Part shown: piece by piece, positions 1 to 10,170 of the stretch | Numbering within the stretch: position 1 is the stretch's first letter | How the letters are laid out: each line of letters opens with the position of its first letter | From: Prasinococcaceae sp. CCMP 1430 | Taxonomy: Eukaryota > Prasinodermophyta > Palmophyllophyceae > Prasinococcales > Prasinococcaceae | NCBI GenBank assembly: GCA_013416795.1 | Contig: RQSC01000750.1 | Coordinates: 126,946-181,707 of the forward strand | Direction: 5' to 3' | Length of the DNA stretch: 54,762 nt | The notes under the pieces: generated by a model | Database searches by the model: none | The model's input: only the letters and a program-made list of their open reading frames with translations | Told to the model about the DNA's origin: nothing | Position numbers and translations under genes: made by a program

Positions 1-16
1 CCCGACCGGAGTTTTT

Positions 17-52
17 GATTTTGATTTTGATTTTGATTTTGATTTTGATTCT
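17..52. repeat. GATTTT hexanucleotide tandem repeat
   Basis: Five perfect GATTTT units followed by one GATTCT unit. It lies in an AT-rich stretch upstream of the MAP kinase gene, inside otherwise very GC-rich DNA. A shorter related run, on the opposite strand, occurs near 14913-14933 in the RPF2/TIM44 divergent interval. Confidence 0.9.
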
Positions 53-565
53 TGGCGTTTGGTTGGCGGGTGCGCGCGCCTCGCGCGCGAGAGAGAGAGA
101 GCGGGGGGGAGGCGCGAGCGCGAGCGGCGCGGCGGCGGCGCACCCCCGGAGGGCGGTGAGGTGCGCGTGCGGACCCCCAGTGGGTGCCAGCCAGGGGCTG
201 CATTGACGACGGGCGAGCTCCCCGAAGTCAACTGCGCCAAGGGGACGCCGCGCGTTCCCCGGACTCACAGCAGGCGCCTCCGGGCTGCCCGACCGTGCCC
301 TGACAGTGACAGCCCTCGCAGCGGCCGGTCGCCGGGCGGCCGCGCGCTCCCGAGCGGCCGAGGAGGTCGCCGAGCGGGCGGGCGCGCTCGGCGCGCCCCC
401 CGCGGTGCAGACCGGGGCCACGATGAACGCCGGGCTCCAAGGGCCCTTCCACGCGCACGCTAGCACGCTGAGCACGCGCCCGCGCGGTGCGGCGCGAGCG
501 GCGGGGCGGTGGGCGAGCCGTCAGCGGTGGGCGCCTCCGCGCCGCCATCGCTGGTGCCGGCGCCG

Positions 566-2458
566 ATGCCAGCGTCGCTCAGCGTCATCCCGTCGCCGTC
601 CGACGCGCGGGGCGGGGCGTTGCTCGAGGATGGCGAGCGTGCCCCCCGGCAACACCAGCACGCGAGCTACCGGCAGACCATGCCGCAGCAGCGGTCGTCG
701 CCCCCGCTGAGCCAGCACAGCCGACCCCCCCTCCCTCCGGGCCTGCCGCGGCCGCCCGGGAGCTCCAGCCCCCCGTCGAGGCGCGCGCGGCGGCCGGTGC
801 CGGACTGGGGCAGCGCCACCGCCAAGGCAGCGCTCGCAGCGCTCGTCGACGTGGACTCTCGGTACACGCCGCTGAAGCAGATCGGCACGGGCGCGTACGG
901 TGTGGTGGTCGCCGCGCGGGACGAGCTCTCCGGGGACCGCGTGGCGGTCAAGAAGGTGTCGAACGTCTTCTCCAATGCCATCGACGCCCGCCGCACGCTG
1001 CGGGAGATGGCGCTCATGCGCCACCTGCGGCACGACAACGTGGCGCCGCTCCGCGACGTGCTGTGCACGGGCGACGACGTCTTCCTGGTGTACGAGCTCA
1101 TGGACACCGACCTGCACCGCATCTTGCGCTCGTCGCAGCCGCTGTCCGACGACCACGTGTCGTTCTTCCTGTACCAGGTCCTCCGCGCCCTCAAGTACGT
1201 GCACTCGGCGGACGTCATGCACCGTGACATCAAGCCCTCCAACCTCCTCGTCAACGCCAACTGCGACCTTTGCATCTGCGACTTCGGGCTCGCGAGGGCC
1301 GGGGCGACTCCACCCGACGGCGAGGAAGGGCGCGAGCTCTTCTTCACCGAATACGTCGTCACGCGCTGGTATCGCGCGCCGGAGCTGCTCCTCAGCTGCC
1401 CGTCGTACTCGCAGGCGGTCGACATGTGGAGCGTGGGCTGCGTGCTCGCGGAGCTGCTCGGGCGACGGCCGCTGTTCCCCGGGCGCGACTACATCAACCA
1501 GCTCAACCTGCAGCTGAGGGTGCTCGGCACGCCCAGCAACGAAGATCTGAAGCACGTCACCAACGCCCACGCCCTGCGCTACGTGCGTTCCATGGCCGAC
1601 ATGCCGGGCATCTCGCTGGCGTCGCTGTACCCCAAGGCCAACCCGCTCGCCATCGACCTGCTCGAGAAGATGCTGGTCTTCGTGCCGGAGAAGAGGATCA
1701 GCGTGAAGGAGGCGCTCGAGCACCCTTACTTGGCGCAGCTCCACGACGTGATGGACGAGCCCACGTACGCCAACACGTTCTCGCAGCATGCGCTGCCGAC
1801 GACCGGCCCCTGTGCAGCGGCCGGCCAACAGCAGGCGACGCTGCCCATCAGCCCAGCCCAGGCGCCCTTGACCCCCGTGAGCATGCGGTCCCCGGGCAGG
1901 GCGACCAAGCAGGCGGAGGCCACGCCGATGGCGACGACTCCGATGGACACCGGGTTCCCCGCGGGGCCGCGTCAGCCTCAGCAGCAGCCACCGCAGCGGA
2001 GCATCTCCACGCCTTGCGCGGGGCGCTGGCCGTTCTGGGACGCGTGCGGCGATGGCCAGGAGTGCGCAGGCGGGGGCTGCCAACGCCCGAGCGCCGCCGA
2101 TCCGAGGCACGCGGACGTCGCGGCGAGCTGGGCGGGCGTGTCGCACAGCCAGGAGCCTTGCAGCGGGCGCCCGGTGATCAAGCTGCCGTGCGATGACGAC
2201 GTGCCCACCGTCGAGGACGTGCGCGACCGGGTGGTGCAAGAGATGCTTCGCTTCCACCCGGAGTTTGGTGACGAGCTGGCGAACATCGCGGCGGACCGGA
2301 CCCCGCAGGTGCCACCGCCAACGCCCGTCATGCTCGGCGCGCCCCCGATCGCCAGGAGGCAGGAGCAGCGGCGGCGGATCCACCTGCAGCAGCCTGGCAA
2401 ACACGGCGACGAGGGCGCGGCCGGCGTGCTCATGCAGCTCACCCCTACGGGCCGCTGA
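566..2458 (+). CDS. ERK-type mitogen-activated protein kinase (TEY)
   Basis: A Ser/Thr kinase of the CMGC/MAPK family, expected to act at the end of a MAPKKK-MAPKK-MAPK cascade. The catalytic domain spans about residues 99-395. Visible motifs are the glycine loop GTGAYGVVV, the AVKK lysine, [11 protein letters not shown] and the activation segment [15 protein letters not shown], so it is a TEY (ERK-like) rather than a TGY or TDY kinase. The N-terminal ~98 residues are Pro/Ser-rich and low complexity. A C-terminal extension of about 220 residues is also low complexity apart from a short acidic and hydrophobic stretch near the end. The first in-frame ATG at 566 was chosen; the reading frame is open further upstream but without an ATG. 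There is no sign of an intron. Protein about 630 residues, longer than typical ERKs because of both tails. Confidence 0.92.
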   Translation: MPASLSVIPSPSDARGGALLEDGERAPRQHQHASYRQTMPQQRSSPPLSQHSRPPLPPGLPRPPGSSSPPSRRARRPVPDWGSATAKAALAALVDVDSRYTPLKQIGTGAYGVVVAARDELSGDRVAVKKVSNVFSNAIDARRTLREMALMRHLRHDNVAPLRDVLCTGDDVFLVYELMDTDLHRILRSSQPLSDDHVSFFLYQVLRALKYVHSADVMHRDIKPSNLLVNANCDLCICDFGLARAGATPPDGEEGRELFFTEYVVTRWYRAPELLLSCPSYSQAVDMWSVGCVLAELLGRRPLFPGRDYINQLNLQLRVLGTPSNEDLKHVTNAHALRYVRSMADMPGISLASLYPKANPLAIDLLEKMLVFVPEKRISVKEALEHPYLAQLHDVMDEPTYANTFSQHALPTTGPCAAAGQQQATLPISPAQAPLTPVSMRSPGRATKQAEATPMATTPMDTGFPAGPRQPQQQPPQRSISTPCAGRWPFWDACGDGQECAGGGCQRPSAADPRHADVAASWAGVSHSQEPCSGRPVIKLPCDDDVPTVEDVRDRVVQEMLRFHPEFGDELANIAADRTPQVPPPTPVMLGAPPIARRQEQRRRIHLQQPGKHGDEGAAGVLMQLTPTGR

Positions 2459-3244
2459 CACCCATACAAAATAACAGGAGAGGAGAGAGCTGGGCGACCT
2501 GCATGGGATGCGCGCACCCCCCCCCTGCGCGCGCGCGCAAACGCGCTCGCACGGAGGTGGTGGCGCGCGTCACCACGCAGGCACGCCCTCACCCAATTCC
2601 TGCCCCCTACATCATGATGCATTGTGCGCTGCTTGCCAGCAGACGCGCCGGCGCCACACAGGCGCGGCGCGCGCGGCGAGAGCGCCCCCAACCTTCCGTA
2701 ACTGAACTGCGGATACACAAATGCGCGCTGCACCCTCCACTGAGCCCACGCGCTCAACTCGCACTGGGCGCGCCCTGGTGGCGATGCGGGCGTAGAACGC
2801 GCCCTCGTGCAGCGTGCTGCGTGCGCTCCCCACCACCACCACCACCCCTCCCGTCAGTAGCTGTCACTACGCTGTCAGCCTCTCACCACCTCTCCCGGGC
2901 GCCCTCCCCGCCACGTCCGCCAGCGCTGGCCCCCGTGCGGCCCCCACGCACTGTTCGTCGCCGAGGCCCGTCCGCGAAGAGGCCTTTTCGGGCGCCCGGC
3001 CGGGCCGTTTCTGGCACAAGCAACGAGTTGGGGTTGGGAGTATTCTTATATCAAATTGAGAGAGCTCACGGAAATATATAGTGTAAACCCTGACATCGAA
3101 ATGACACATCAAATCGCAGGCTTGTTCGTGCGGAGGGCAGCGAAAAGCGACTTGGTCAAATGTAGAGTAACCCGAACTCGCAGCGAAATGATCCGAAATG
3201 AATCGAAATGGATCAAAATGACACATACAAATGCATTAGACAAC

Positions 3245-3261
3245 TAACCCTAAAACCCTAA
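3245..3261. promoter_or_regulatory. Double telo-box (TAACCCTAAAACCCTAA)
   Basis: Two adjacent CCCTAA-type units matching the plant-type telomeric repeat and the AAACCCTAA telo-box found in promoters of plant and algal housekeeping genes. It lies about 430 bases upstream of the INCENP-like start codon. Similar motifs occur upstream of PSD (36301) and MRNIP (46500, 46524). Function is inferred from position only. Confidence 0.45.
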
Positions 3262-3450
3262 TGTACACGGCCGCGCTCCCTGGCAACAAAAAAAATCAAA
3301 AAGATTTAACGGTCCCTCGAGAAGCTCATCACACACATTCTGACCTCTCCTTTTTTGGTTTTTGTTCCTAATTGAGGGTATTTTGTGGACGTCAAAACGA
3401 ACGGAAGCGAGGGACGGCCGTTCTAGCCGTTGGATGCGCGTGCGTCCCCA

Positions 3451-3460
3451 TCAAAACGCA
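3451..3460 (-). promoter_or_regulatory. Recurrent upstream motif TGCGTTTTGA
   Basis: The motif is read on the minus strand here, 228 bases before the INCENP-like ATG. The same ten bases occur on the plus strand at 10114-10123 (before ABCF2) and 54311-54320 (before the Cys-rich gene). It is a candidate shared promoter element, not a proven one. Confidence 0.3.
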
Positions 3461-3687
3461 TTGGGGCGCGCGTCGTTGTTTGCCGGCCCGCGCGCGCGCG
3501 CGGGGGCGGCGTCGCCCGCCGGGGCGCGCGGGGATCCCATTCGATTTCGCGGGGTTCAAATGCGGTCGCGGCGGGTGCGAAGCGGTGGCGAATCGCGGGG
3601 GGAGCGCGGCGCGAAAACCGCGCGCGCCGCGCGCCGCGCGCCGCATCGGCGAATCGGCGCATCGGCGCATCGGCGCTGCAGCGCGGG

Positions 3688-6600
3688 ATGGCGCAGAAGA
3701 TGGAGACCATCGTGGGAGAGCTGCGCTCGCTCGCGGCGAAGAAGCTGGCGGAGGTGGATGCCGAGGGCGCGCGCCACCGCGAGTGGCTGCAGGATACCGC
3801 GGAGAAGACCAAGGCGGCGCTCGCCAAGCTGCGCGAGGAGGGCGCTGCTGCGGCTCCCGCGGGCGCGCCCCCGCGCCGGGCGCTCAAGGACGCCGCCGCC
3901 GCTGACAAGGAGAACGCTAGCGCTGCGCCCGCCAAGCGCAGCGGGCGGTCCACCCGCGCGGCGAGGCGGAACGCAGCGAGCTCCGACGATTGGCAGACGC
4001 TTGCCGCGATGGGCCACTCCGAGGCGGATGCGCGCCGCGCGCTCGCCGCGTGCAACGGGGATTTGCAGGGTGCCACGAAGATGCTCATGAAGGAGAAGAA
4101 GGCGGCCAAGGCTGGCGACGACTCTCACCCCGCGCCGGCCGCACCGCAGAATGACGTCGTCGTCATCCCCGACTCGCCGGTCCCGGCGTCCGATGCGGGA
4201 GATGACGTCGCTGCCGACTCTGATGTCGAGGAGGCCGCGACGCCTGTCCAGCTGCATGATGACGGTCTTCGCGACATGAAGCTCTACGAGGTGAAGGCGC
4301 TGCGCGTGGTGGTGCTGCGCGAGGCGTGCAAGGTTCGTGGGCTTGACTCCACAGGCACCAAGGCGACTATGATGGAGCGGCTGGGGCCTGCGCTGGAGGC
4401 AGAGCGCGCGTTAGCCGAAGAGGTGGTGCCGCCCTCACCCGAAGCTGAGGTGCCGGCGCAGGAGGATGCGGACGCCGAGGTCGTCGACGCGAACCCGGAC
4501 GAGGTGCTGGGGCCCGAGGAGTCGCCAGAGCTCGAGCAGCCCTTGAAGGGGCGCGCATCGCGCCGCGCGAGCCGCTTGAGCTGCGCGCACGAGCTGCGGC
4601 CGATGGACAAGCGCGAGGCACGCCGTGTCAGCCGCGCGCATGCGATCGCCTCACATGGCGTGCCGCCGCTCGTGCCCAAGCCCGCCGATGCCCCAGCGCC
4701 CGCAGCTGCGGCAACCGAGCGGCAGCAGGGAGGACAGCCTTCCCCTGAGGAGGAGGCGGACTCGGCAGGTAAGCCGCGGCAGAGCCTGTTCGCGGGCAAG
4801 ACACCAGCTGCGAACCGCGCGCGCGGCAAGTCAGCCTGCCCGACTACCGGCAAGCGGCGCTTGCGTGGCCCGGCGGCGCTGCCCGACTCGCCCACGGAGG
4901 GTGTCACGCCATCCAAGCCAACGCGACGCATTCCCGCCGCCCCTGCGATGCCATCGACCACGGCGGCGATCGCTCCGAGTGGCCTGCCCCCGTCTTCGCC
5001 GATGCAACTCTGCTCGCCGCGCCACAGCGGCGGCGCAATTAAGCGTGCTCAGGACGCCAGCCCCGGCGCCAAGGCTGTCGGCAGCAGCCCGGCCATGCGC
5101 CGCACGTCGAAGCTCCGCCGTTCGCACGAGAACACGATGAAGCTGGGAGTGCGGGCTGCTGCCGTGCCAGTGGCAGCAACGGCTGCCGATCCCACCGCGG
5201 CGTCCCAGGCCTCGCCCAAAGCGCACGAGGAGGTGGAACCTGTGGTCTCTGAGCACCAGCTTCAAACGGGGTCACAGCAGGACGCCGAAAAGCGGGAGCA
5301 ACCTGGGCCTGATTTCGAGCCCAAGACGCAGCAGCAGCAGCAGCAGCAGCAGCCGGATCAGCGCGAGCAGCCTGTTGGCATGGACGTGTGTGAGGCATCC
5401 CATGCTGCTGGCGCCCCAGTCTCCGGGGGTGGGTTGGCCGACTCGGCTGTGGGGACTGTGGCACCGATGTCAGCCATGAACGCAAAGACTCCGGCGGCAC
5501 ACGCGCTGCCAGTATCGCAGCACGGCAGCAGTGGCCCTTCTTCGCGATCCGGTGGCAACAGCAGCGCGGACCCGCAGAAAAGTGCTGCTGCTAACGCTGC
5601 CTGGGAGCGCCTTCAGAAGCGCCGCGTGCACGGCGCCGGTGGCCCGTCGCCGCCCAGTGCTGGGGCGGATGCCGCTGTGGCCGCGGCCGAGCATCAACCT
5701 GCTGCCGCGGCGAACACGGAGGCTAAGAAGCCCACTGCCGCAGTCTCACGTGCGGCGGCTCGTCCCGGCGCTCAGGCACAGAGTGGTACTGCCGCGCCCA
5801 CGCCTGCGAACCGGCTCGCTGCGGCCGCCAGACCCGTGTCCGCGGCGCCGGCGACAAAGTCACACTCGCAGACGGTGGCAGAGCATCGTAAGCGCCTCGA
5901 GGAGGAGCAGCGCAAGAAGCAGGCGGAGTGGGAGCGCAAGGAGCGCGAGCTGGAAGTTCGCCGCAAGGCTGCTGAGACTGCGGAGCGCGAGGAGCGCCGC
6001 CGCAAGGCGGAGGAGGCGACGGCGCGGCGCAAGGAGGCGGAAGCGCGCTCGAAGGCTGCGACCGAGGAGCGTGAGAGGCTGCGGGCGGAGGCTGCAAAGG
6101 CCGAGGAGGCGAGGCGCAAGGCTGAGGAGGCTGAGAGGCGGCGACGCATGGTCGAGCGCGCGCAGGAGGCACAGCGCAAGGCGGCTGGCGCCGAGCGGAG
6201 GCGAAAGGAGGAGGAGGCGCGCAAGGCGGAGAGGGCGGAGGCAGAGCGCAAAGCCAAGGCTGCACGGGAGGCTGCTGCGACCGCTGCTGCTAACGTCAAG
6301 CGCTCTGCCGAGGAGCAGCGCCGGGTGGCAGAGAAGGCAGCGGCGGCGATTCGCGCCAAGAACGCTGCCACCGCAGCAGCTGGCAGGCCGGCACCGGCGA
6401 CTTCGACCACCTCTTTGACTTCGTTGGGTGGCGCGCATTCGGTGGGTTCTGGCGCGCTGCAGGGCCTCCTCGCCAAGAAGCAGGCCACGGCGGTGCACAA
6501 GCCCTCACTAGCGACTCCGTCGGCGCCGGCGCAGCGGCTGGGCGGCGCTGTGCGCGTCACGCAGGAGGAGGCATACCAGAGCTATGAGATCAGCCCATAC

Positions 6601-6888
6601 CGCGAGAACAGCGACTCCGAGGACGACGCTCCGCGCAAAGCTATCCCGAGGTGGGCACACCGCGAGCTGCTCGCCCACCGCCTTCGTGCGCAGCAGTACG
6701 TGGACCCGGACAAGGTGTTCGGAAAGATGGGGGGGACGACGACGGACCTCAGCGCCGTCTTCGATGGCGCCGTTGGCAACAAGCGCAAGCCAAACTTCAA
6801 GCGCCGCTCGTCCACCGGCAACTGGGCAGCTGACCTGCTCACGTTCCAGGAGGAGCTCCACTACCGGCAGGCGATGGGCTTCCACTGA
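3688..6888 (+). CDS. INCENP-like chromosomal passenger scaffold with UBA-like and SAP-like segments
   Basis: About 1066 residues. The C-terminus carries an IN-box (Aurora kinase-binding region): SYEISPYRENSDSEDD near residue 963, KAIPRWA near 984, a VFGKM segment near 1010, then KRRSSTGNW near 1040. The last matches the Thr/Ser-Ser motif that Aurora B phosphorylates in INCENP. Residues about 730-890 form a long Arg/Lys/Glu/Ala-rich single alpha helix or coiled coil, as in INCENP. Ahead of that lie a UBA-like segment (about 100-135, LAAMGHSEADARRAL) and a SAP-like segment (about 195-232, ending GTKATMMERL). These two are not part of the usual animal or yeast INCENP. A poly-Gln run lies near residue 547. 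The frame is open upstream, but the ATG at 3688 gives an N-terminus (MAQKMETIVGELRSL) that could form the Survivin/Borealin-binding helix. No intron seen. The IN-box call is strong; the UBA and SAP calls are by eye. Confidence 0.85.
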   Translation: MAQKMETIVGELRSLAAKKLAEVDAEGARHREWLQDTAEKTKAALAKLREEGAAAAPAGAPPRRALKDAAAADKENASAAPAKRSGRSTRAARRNAASSDDWQTLAAMGHSEADARRALAACNGDLQGATKMLMKEKKAAKAGDDSHPAPAAPQNDVVVIPDSPVPASDAGDDVAADSDVEEAATPVQLHDDGLRDMKLYEVKALRVVVLREACKVRGLDSTGTKATMMERLGPALEAERALAEEVVPPSPEAEVPAQEDADAEVVDANPDEVLGPEESPELEQPLKGRASRRASRLSCAHELRPMDKREARRVSRAHAIASHGVPPLVPKPADAPAPAAAATERQQGGQPSPEEEADSAGKPRQSLFAGKTPAANRARGKSACPTTGKRRLRGPAALPDSPTEGVTPSKPTRRIPAAPAMPSTTAAIAPSGLPPSSPMQLCSPRHSGGAIKRAQDASPGAKAVGSSPAMRRTSKLRRSHENTMKLGVRAAAVPVAATAADPTAASQASPKAHEEVEPVVSEHQLQTGSQQDAEKREQPGPDFEPKTQQQQQQQQPDQREQPVGMDVCEASHAAGAPVSGGGLADSAVGTVAPMSAMNAKTPAAHALPVSQHGSSGPSSRSGGNSSADPQKSAAANAAWERLQKRRVHGAGGPSPPSAGADAAVAAAEHQPAAAANTEAKKPTAAVSRAAARPGAQAQSGTAAPTPANRLAAAARPVSAAPATKSHSQTVAEHRKRLEEEQRKKQAEWERKERELEVRRKAAETAEREERRRKAEEATARRKEAEARSKAATEERERLRAEAAKAEEARRKAEEAERRRRMVERAQEAQRKAAGAERRRKEEEARKAERAEAERKAKAAREAAATAAANVKRSAEEQRRVAEKAAAAIRAKNAATAAAGRPAPATSTTSLTSLGGAHSVGSGALQGLLAKKQATAVHKPSLATPSAPAQRLGGAVRVTQEEAYQSYEISPYRENSDSEDDAPRKAIPRWAHRELLAHRLRAQQYVDPDKVFGKMGGTTTDLSAVFDGAVGNKRKPNFKRRSSTGNWAADLLTFQEELHYRQAMGFH

Positions 6889-7188
6889 CGCGAACGCAGA
6901 TCCATCGACATCGCAGGGCCGCTGCCGGCGAGCGCGGGCTGCCTTATTTGCGACCCCTGCTACAGCCAGAGCGCGGCCATCGTCCCTTGTACCATCAACT
7001 TAACTTGAACATAAACAACTAGGACATCAACTCCGCTCACGATCTCCGCGCGCAGTCCCCCTCTCGCTGCGCGCTGCGTGCCGGCACGCCGTGCACACAC
7101 GTCGCAAGCGAGTCACGCAATACATGCGATATTACAGGATGTACGCTGCTCCCGCAGAAGCCAGGCGGTGGCGCACCCAGGGGAAGCC

Positions 7189-9602
7189 TCAAGATCGAGC
7201 ACCGTGGTCTCGATTCTTTGCATCCCCCCTCGATTTCGTTTTGACTCTGTCGAGCTCGGAGCTGAGTGAGGCTACCATCTCGCGCAGGCGCTCTAACTCA
7301 GCGTCCTTGTCATCCTCGGAGAGCACATCGCCCGCTCCAGCCAGTGCCTTCACGTCGCTTTTCGGTGCAGGGACCTCCTTCACACCCGGGGCACTGGCCG
7401 GGCTGCTCGGCGCTGAGGTGTGCGATGCCATTTCTGCCGCCATCACGGAAGGAACACTCTGCGTGCGATGGAAATCGTTGACCGCACGCAGGTGCTGTGT
7501 GAGTGTGCTGCTCACTGACTTGTGCGTGTCGCGCGGAGCACCCGCGGTGCCGTTGAGAGAGCTCCTGCCGGCGCGTCGACTGGCGCTGGAATCGCTGCCA
7601 GGCAGCACCCAGCTGCGTAGGAGCTCTCGTGCGGCTGGTCTGTCTGCCGGGTCCGTCGCGAGCAAGCTGCGCGCGAGCGACGCCAGACGGGGGTAGCGCC
7701 CCACCATCGACTTTGGCATCTCCAGCCGCTCGCGCGCGGCGTGGATGATGTGCACCCGCTCCGATTCTGTGTGGTCTGGGCCACGGGAGACGCCCAGCAT
7801 CTCGACCAAGACTACCCCGAGCGAGTACATGTCGGCCTTCGAGGAATAGTTTGAGCGCATGCGCTGCTCTGCGCGGTGCAAAAGAACAGGCGCATCCAGG
7901 GTCAGAGCCGCGCGACAGCAGCTGCGAAAACGAGGGCTCGAACCTCCGTGCACGAGTGCGCGTGTGCACGCGCGCGCAGCTTACCAGGCGCCGAGTACAT
8001 CGCCGTCCCAACGCCGCGGGTCATGCCCCCCCGTCCGTCGAACTTCGCTTCACGTTGACGTGCCGAGCCGGCGTCCTCCCGCGCCGCCGAAAGTCGGGGG
8101 TCCAGCGTAGCGAGCCCAAAGTCGCCTAGCTTGACCTGCGGCTCGAGCTCCGATGGTCCCGGGAGGACGAAGATGTTGCTTGGTTTGATGTCGCGATGAA
8201 CGACGCCGTGGCTGTGAATGTAGTCCAGAGCCTTGATTATCCCGCCCATGATCGCCATGATAGGCGCGAGCTCCCTCTGCTCGCAATTGCCTTGCTCCAC
8301 GAGCCACTGCGTGAGCGTGATGCCCTGGCAGAGCTCCATCGCGATGTGCAAGCAGTACGGCCAATCGACCGAGGCGGCCTGCGCTGCAGGCGTCACGAGC
8401 TTGACAAGGGAGCTGCCATCCATGCCCGCGCTCGGGTCCCCGTCGCTGGTGGCGTCATCGGCTTGGCCCGTGTCGGTGACGTAGCTGTCCGAGTAGTCAT
8501 AGTCATCGCTGCCTTGGCTGACTGGATCTGAGATGACACGCGAGACGGCGCCGGGCGCCACGGTCGATGCACGGTCGTGCTGCACGCTCGCCAGCGCCAG
8601 GCCCAGCCCTTCCGAGTCGCCGCGCGCGCCTGGGCTCTCGCTCAGCTCGCGAATCAGGATCCCCCCGTCGGCTCCCCTCCCCCCTCTTTCCCCTCCGCGA
8701 ACATCCGCCGCCCCACCGATAGGTTGCCGCCACGATCGCGAGCGGAGTCCCGAAGCGTGCGGACCGGCGCTCTCAGCGCCGCCGACAGTCTCGACTAGCC
8801 GCTCCCATCGCGGTTCGATCCACGCCGAGTGGTAGCGCACAACGTTCGGGTGGTCGATGAGCGCCAGAGCGCGAGCCTCCCGCAGGAGATCGTCGTGCAG
8901 CGTCTCGAGAACGCCTCGCTTCGCCCATGGCGGCGCCGCGCTGCGGAAAGGCACTCGCTTGAGTGCCACCAGCCGCCCGTCGAGGCGCCCGCGTGCCGCG
9001 ACCACCTCTCCGAACCCACCCCTGCCGAGCGCGCGCAGCTCCTCGAAGTGCGCGCGGTAAGGGCTCAGAAGGCGCGACAGGCCCTCGGGCAGCTGACCGC
9101 CGCTTGCGGACACTAGCTGCGCGACGGCGGCCGTGGCAGCGGCACCAGCGTCCAGTTCGCCGTCGCCATCGTCCGTGCTGCTCCCCGCCGCCGTGCGGAT
9201 GATCTCGGAGAAGACGTCCCCGCCGAGTGTGCCGCCACCCCCGCCGAGTGTGCCGCCACCGGCGTTGGCGCCCGACTGGGCGCGCGCGGCGCCCTGCGGA
9301 GCCCCCGTCGCAATCGCCGACAGCACCTGGCCGGCGGAGAAGGCGCCTGCCCGCACGGCCCTCCCATCGCCGCGGCCGAGCTCGAGCTCGTCGTCCAGCG
9401 AGAGGACGGACAGCTCCTCGGCGCTGACCTCGTGCATTGCCGCTCGCATCGCTGAGTGTAGAACGTCAGCGTCGGCGTCGATTATCTCCACGTCCTCGAC
9501 GTCATCGGACGCATCCCCTTCCGGCTCCAGCATCGCCCCTTCCCCCACCTCGTCCTCGCCGCCAGAGGCGCCACCGCCGCCGTCCACCTCGAATCGCACC
9601 AT
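7189..9602 (-). CDS. eIF2-alpha kinase (GCN2/PERK/HRI-like catalytic protein)
   Basis: Two exons, 9602-7985 and 7868-7189, with a 116-nt intron (donor GTAAGC, acceptor CGCGCAG). Joining them restores the motif MYSAPEQRMRSNYSSKADMY, which supports the splice. The product is about 765 residues. The kinase N-lobe starts near residue 190 (LGRGGFGEVV, VALKRV). An insert of about 170 residues separates it from the hinge (IAMELCQGITLTQWL). The C-lobe has [10 protein letters not shown] and GDFGLA. A long insert between the lobes and a SPEQ-like segment after the activation loop are hallmarks of eIF2-alpha kinases, which phosphorylate eIF2-alpha to damp translation under stress. No RWD, HisRS-like or ER-lumenal sensor domain is visible; the N-terminus is acidic and the C-terminus ends in a short coiled coil. 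Divergent from ABCF2. Confidence 0.85.
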
Positions 9603-9725
9603 CGCCGCCGCGACGGACGGACGCCGCGCGCGGCGGCGGCGGCGGCTGCCCGATGCGCCCGCCGCTTGCACCTCCCTCCCTCCCTCCCGCTCTGTTTCCC
9701 CCCTCCGCGGGGCCGAAAGAAGGGA

Positions 9726-9752
9726 GGGGGGGGGGGGGGGGGGGGGGGGGGG
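9726..9752. repeat. Poly-G tract (27 nt)
   Basis: Uninterrupted G run in the 5' flank of the eIF2-alpha kinase gene. It is one of five long homopolymers in the window. Confidence 0.9.
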
Positions 9753-10113
9753 CGGGGGAGGAAGGGGGGCCGCGCCACGCGCGCGCCCACTGCCGCCCCG
9801 CCGCCCGCCAGCTGCGCTCGATCGAAGCTTCCGGACGCACCCGCCGGCCGACCGATCGACGCGAGATCCAGATCCCCATCCACAGCCTGCCAAAAAAAAA
9901 AACGTTTGGTGAGGAAGTGCTGCGTGGGGGCGCACGCAGACCGGTGAACTGACAGGGGGAAAAGACGCCGGCACCCCTCCCCGGCGATGCCACAAAACTG
10001 ACTCTTTTTTTTAAAAAAAAAAATTGCGGACCGGCGCCCCGCCATGAGGATTCGCCCGCGGGGAAAAATAAAATAAATTTAAAAAAAAAAAAAAAAAAAA
10101 CGCGTGCGCCAGG

Positions 10114-10123
10114 TGCGTTTTGA
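10114..10123 (+). promoter_or_regulatory. Recurrent upstream motif TGCGTTTTGA
   Basis: Lies 48 bases before the ABCF2 ATG and is followed after two bases by TGCGC, exactly as in the copy at 54311. Proposed as a promoter element on recurrence alone. Confidence 0.3.
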
Positions 10124-10170
10124 CGTGCGCATCGCGGGCGCTCACGAACCCGAGCGCGCGCGTGGGTTCC

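Larger units (their letters stand above)
2459..3687. other. Intergenic region between MAPK and INCENP-like genes
   Basis: No convincing coding sequence. The first ~550 bases are GC-rich 3' flank. From about 3010 to 3370 the base composition drops sharply. This island contains repeated CGAAATGA-like units and three variants of ATCRAAATGACACA (near 3097, 3212 and their neighbours), then a telo-box. From about 3420 the sequence becomes GC-rich again, as a 5' leader. The island could be a promoter, a small RNA gene or a transposon remnant; I cannot decide which. Confidence 0.5.
9603..10170. promoter_or_regulatory. Divergent 5' interval between eIF2-alpha kinase and ABCF2
   Basis: About 570 bases shared by the two 5' ends. 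It holds a 27-base poly-G run (9726-9752), several A/T-rich patches from 9890 to 10100 ending in about 20 A residues, and the TGCGTTTTGA motif. A TATTTATA stretch follows at about 10181-10188, just inside the proposed ABCF2 start. A bidirectional promoter is the simplest reading. Confidence 0.5.

Noticed and set aside
521..2461. Long open frame on the minus strand opposite the MAP kinase
   Set aside because: High GC makes antisense frames of real genes stay open. The product is Arg/His/Leu/Val-biased and lacks any motif. Similar antisense frames opposite ABCF2 (10195-12534), Rab GDI (25801-27639) and the Smr gene (43832-45394) were dropped for the same reason.
3040..3270. U6 or U2 snRNA gene in the low-GC island
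   Set aside because: I compared by eye with the conserved boxes of these RNAs and found no match. Other RNA types remain untested.
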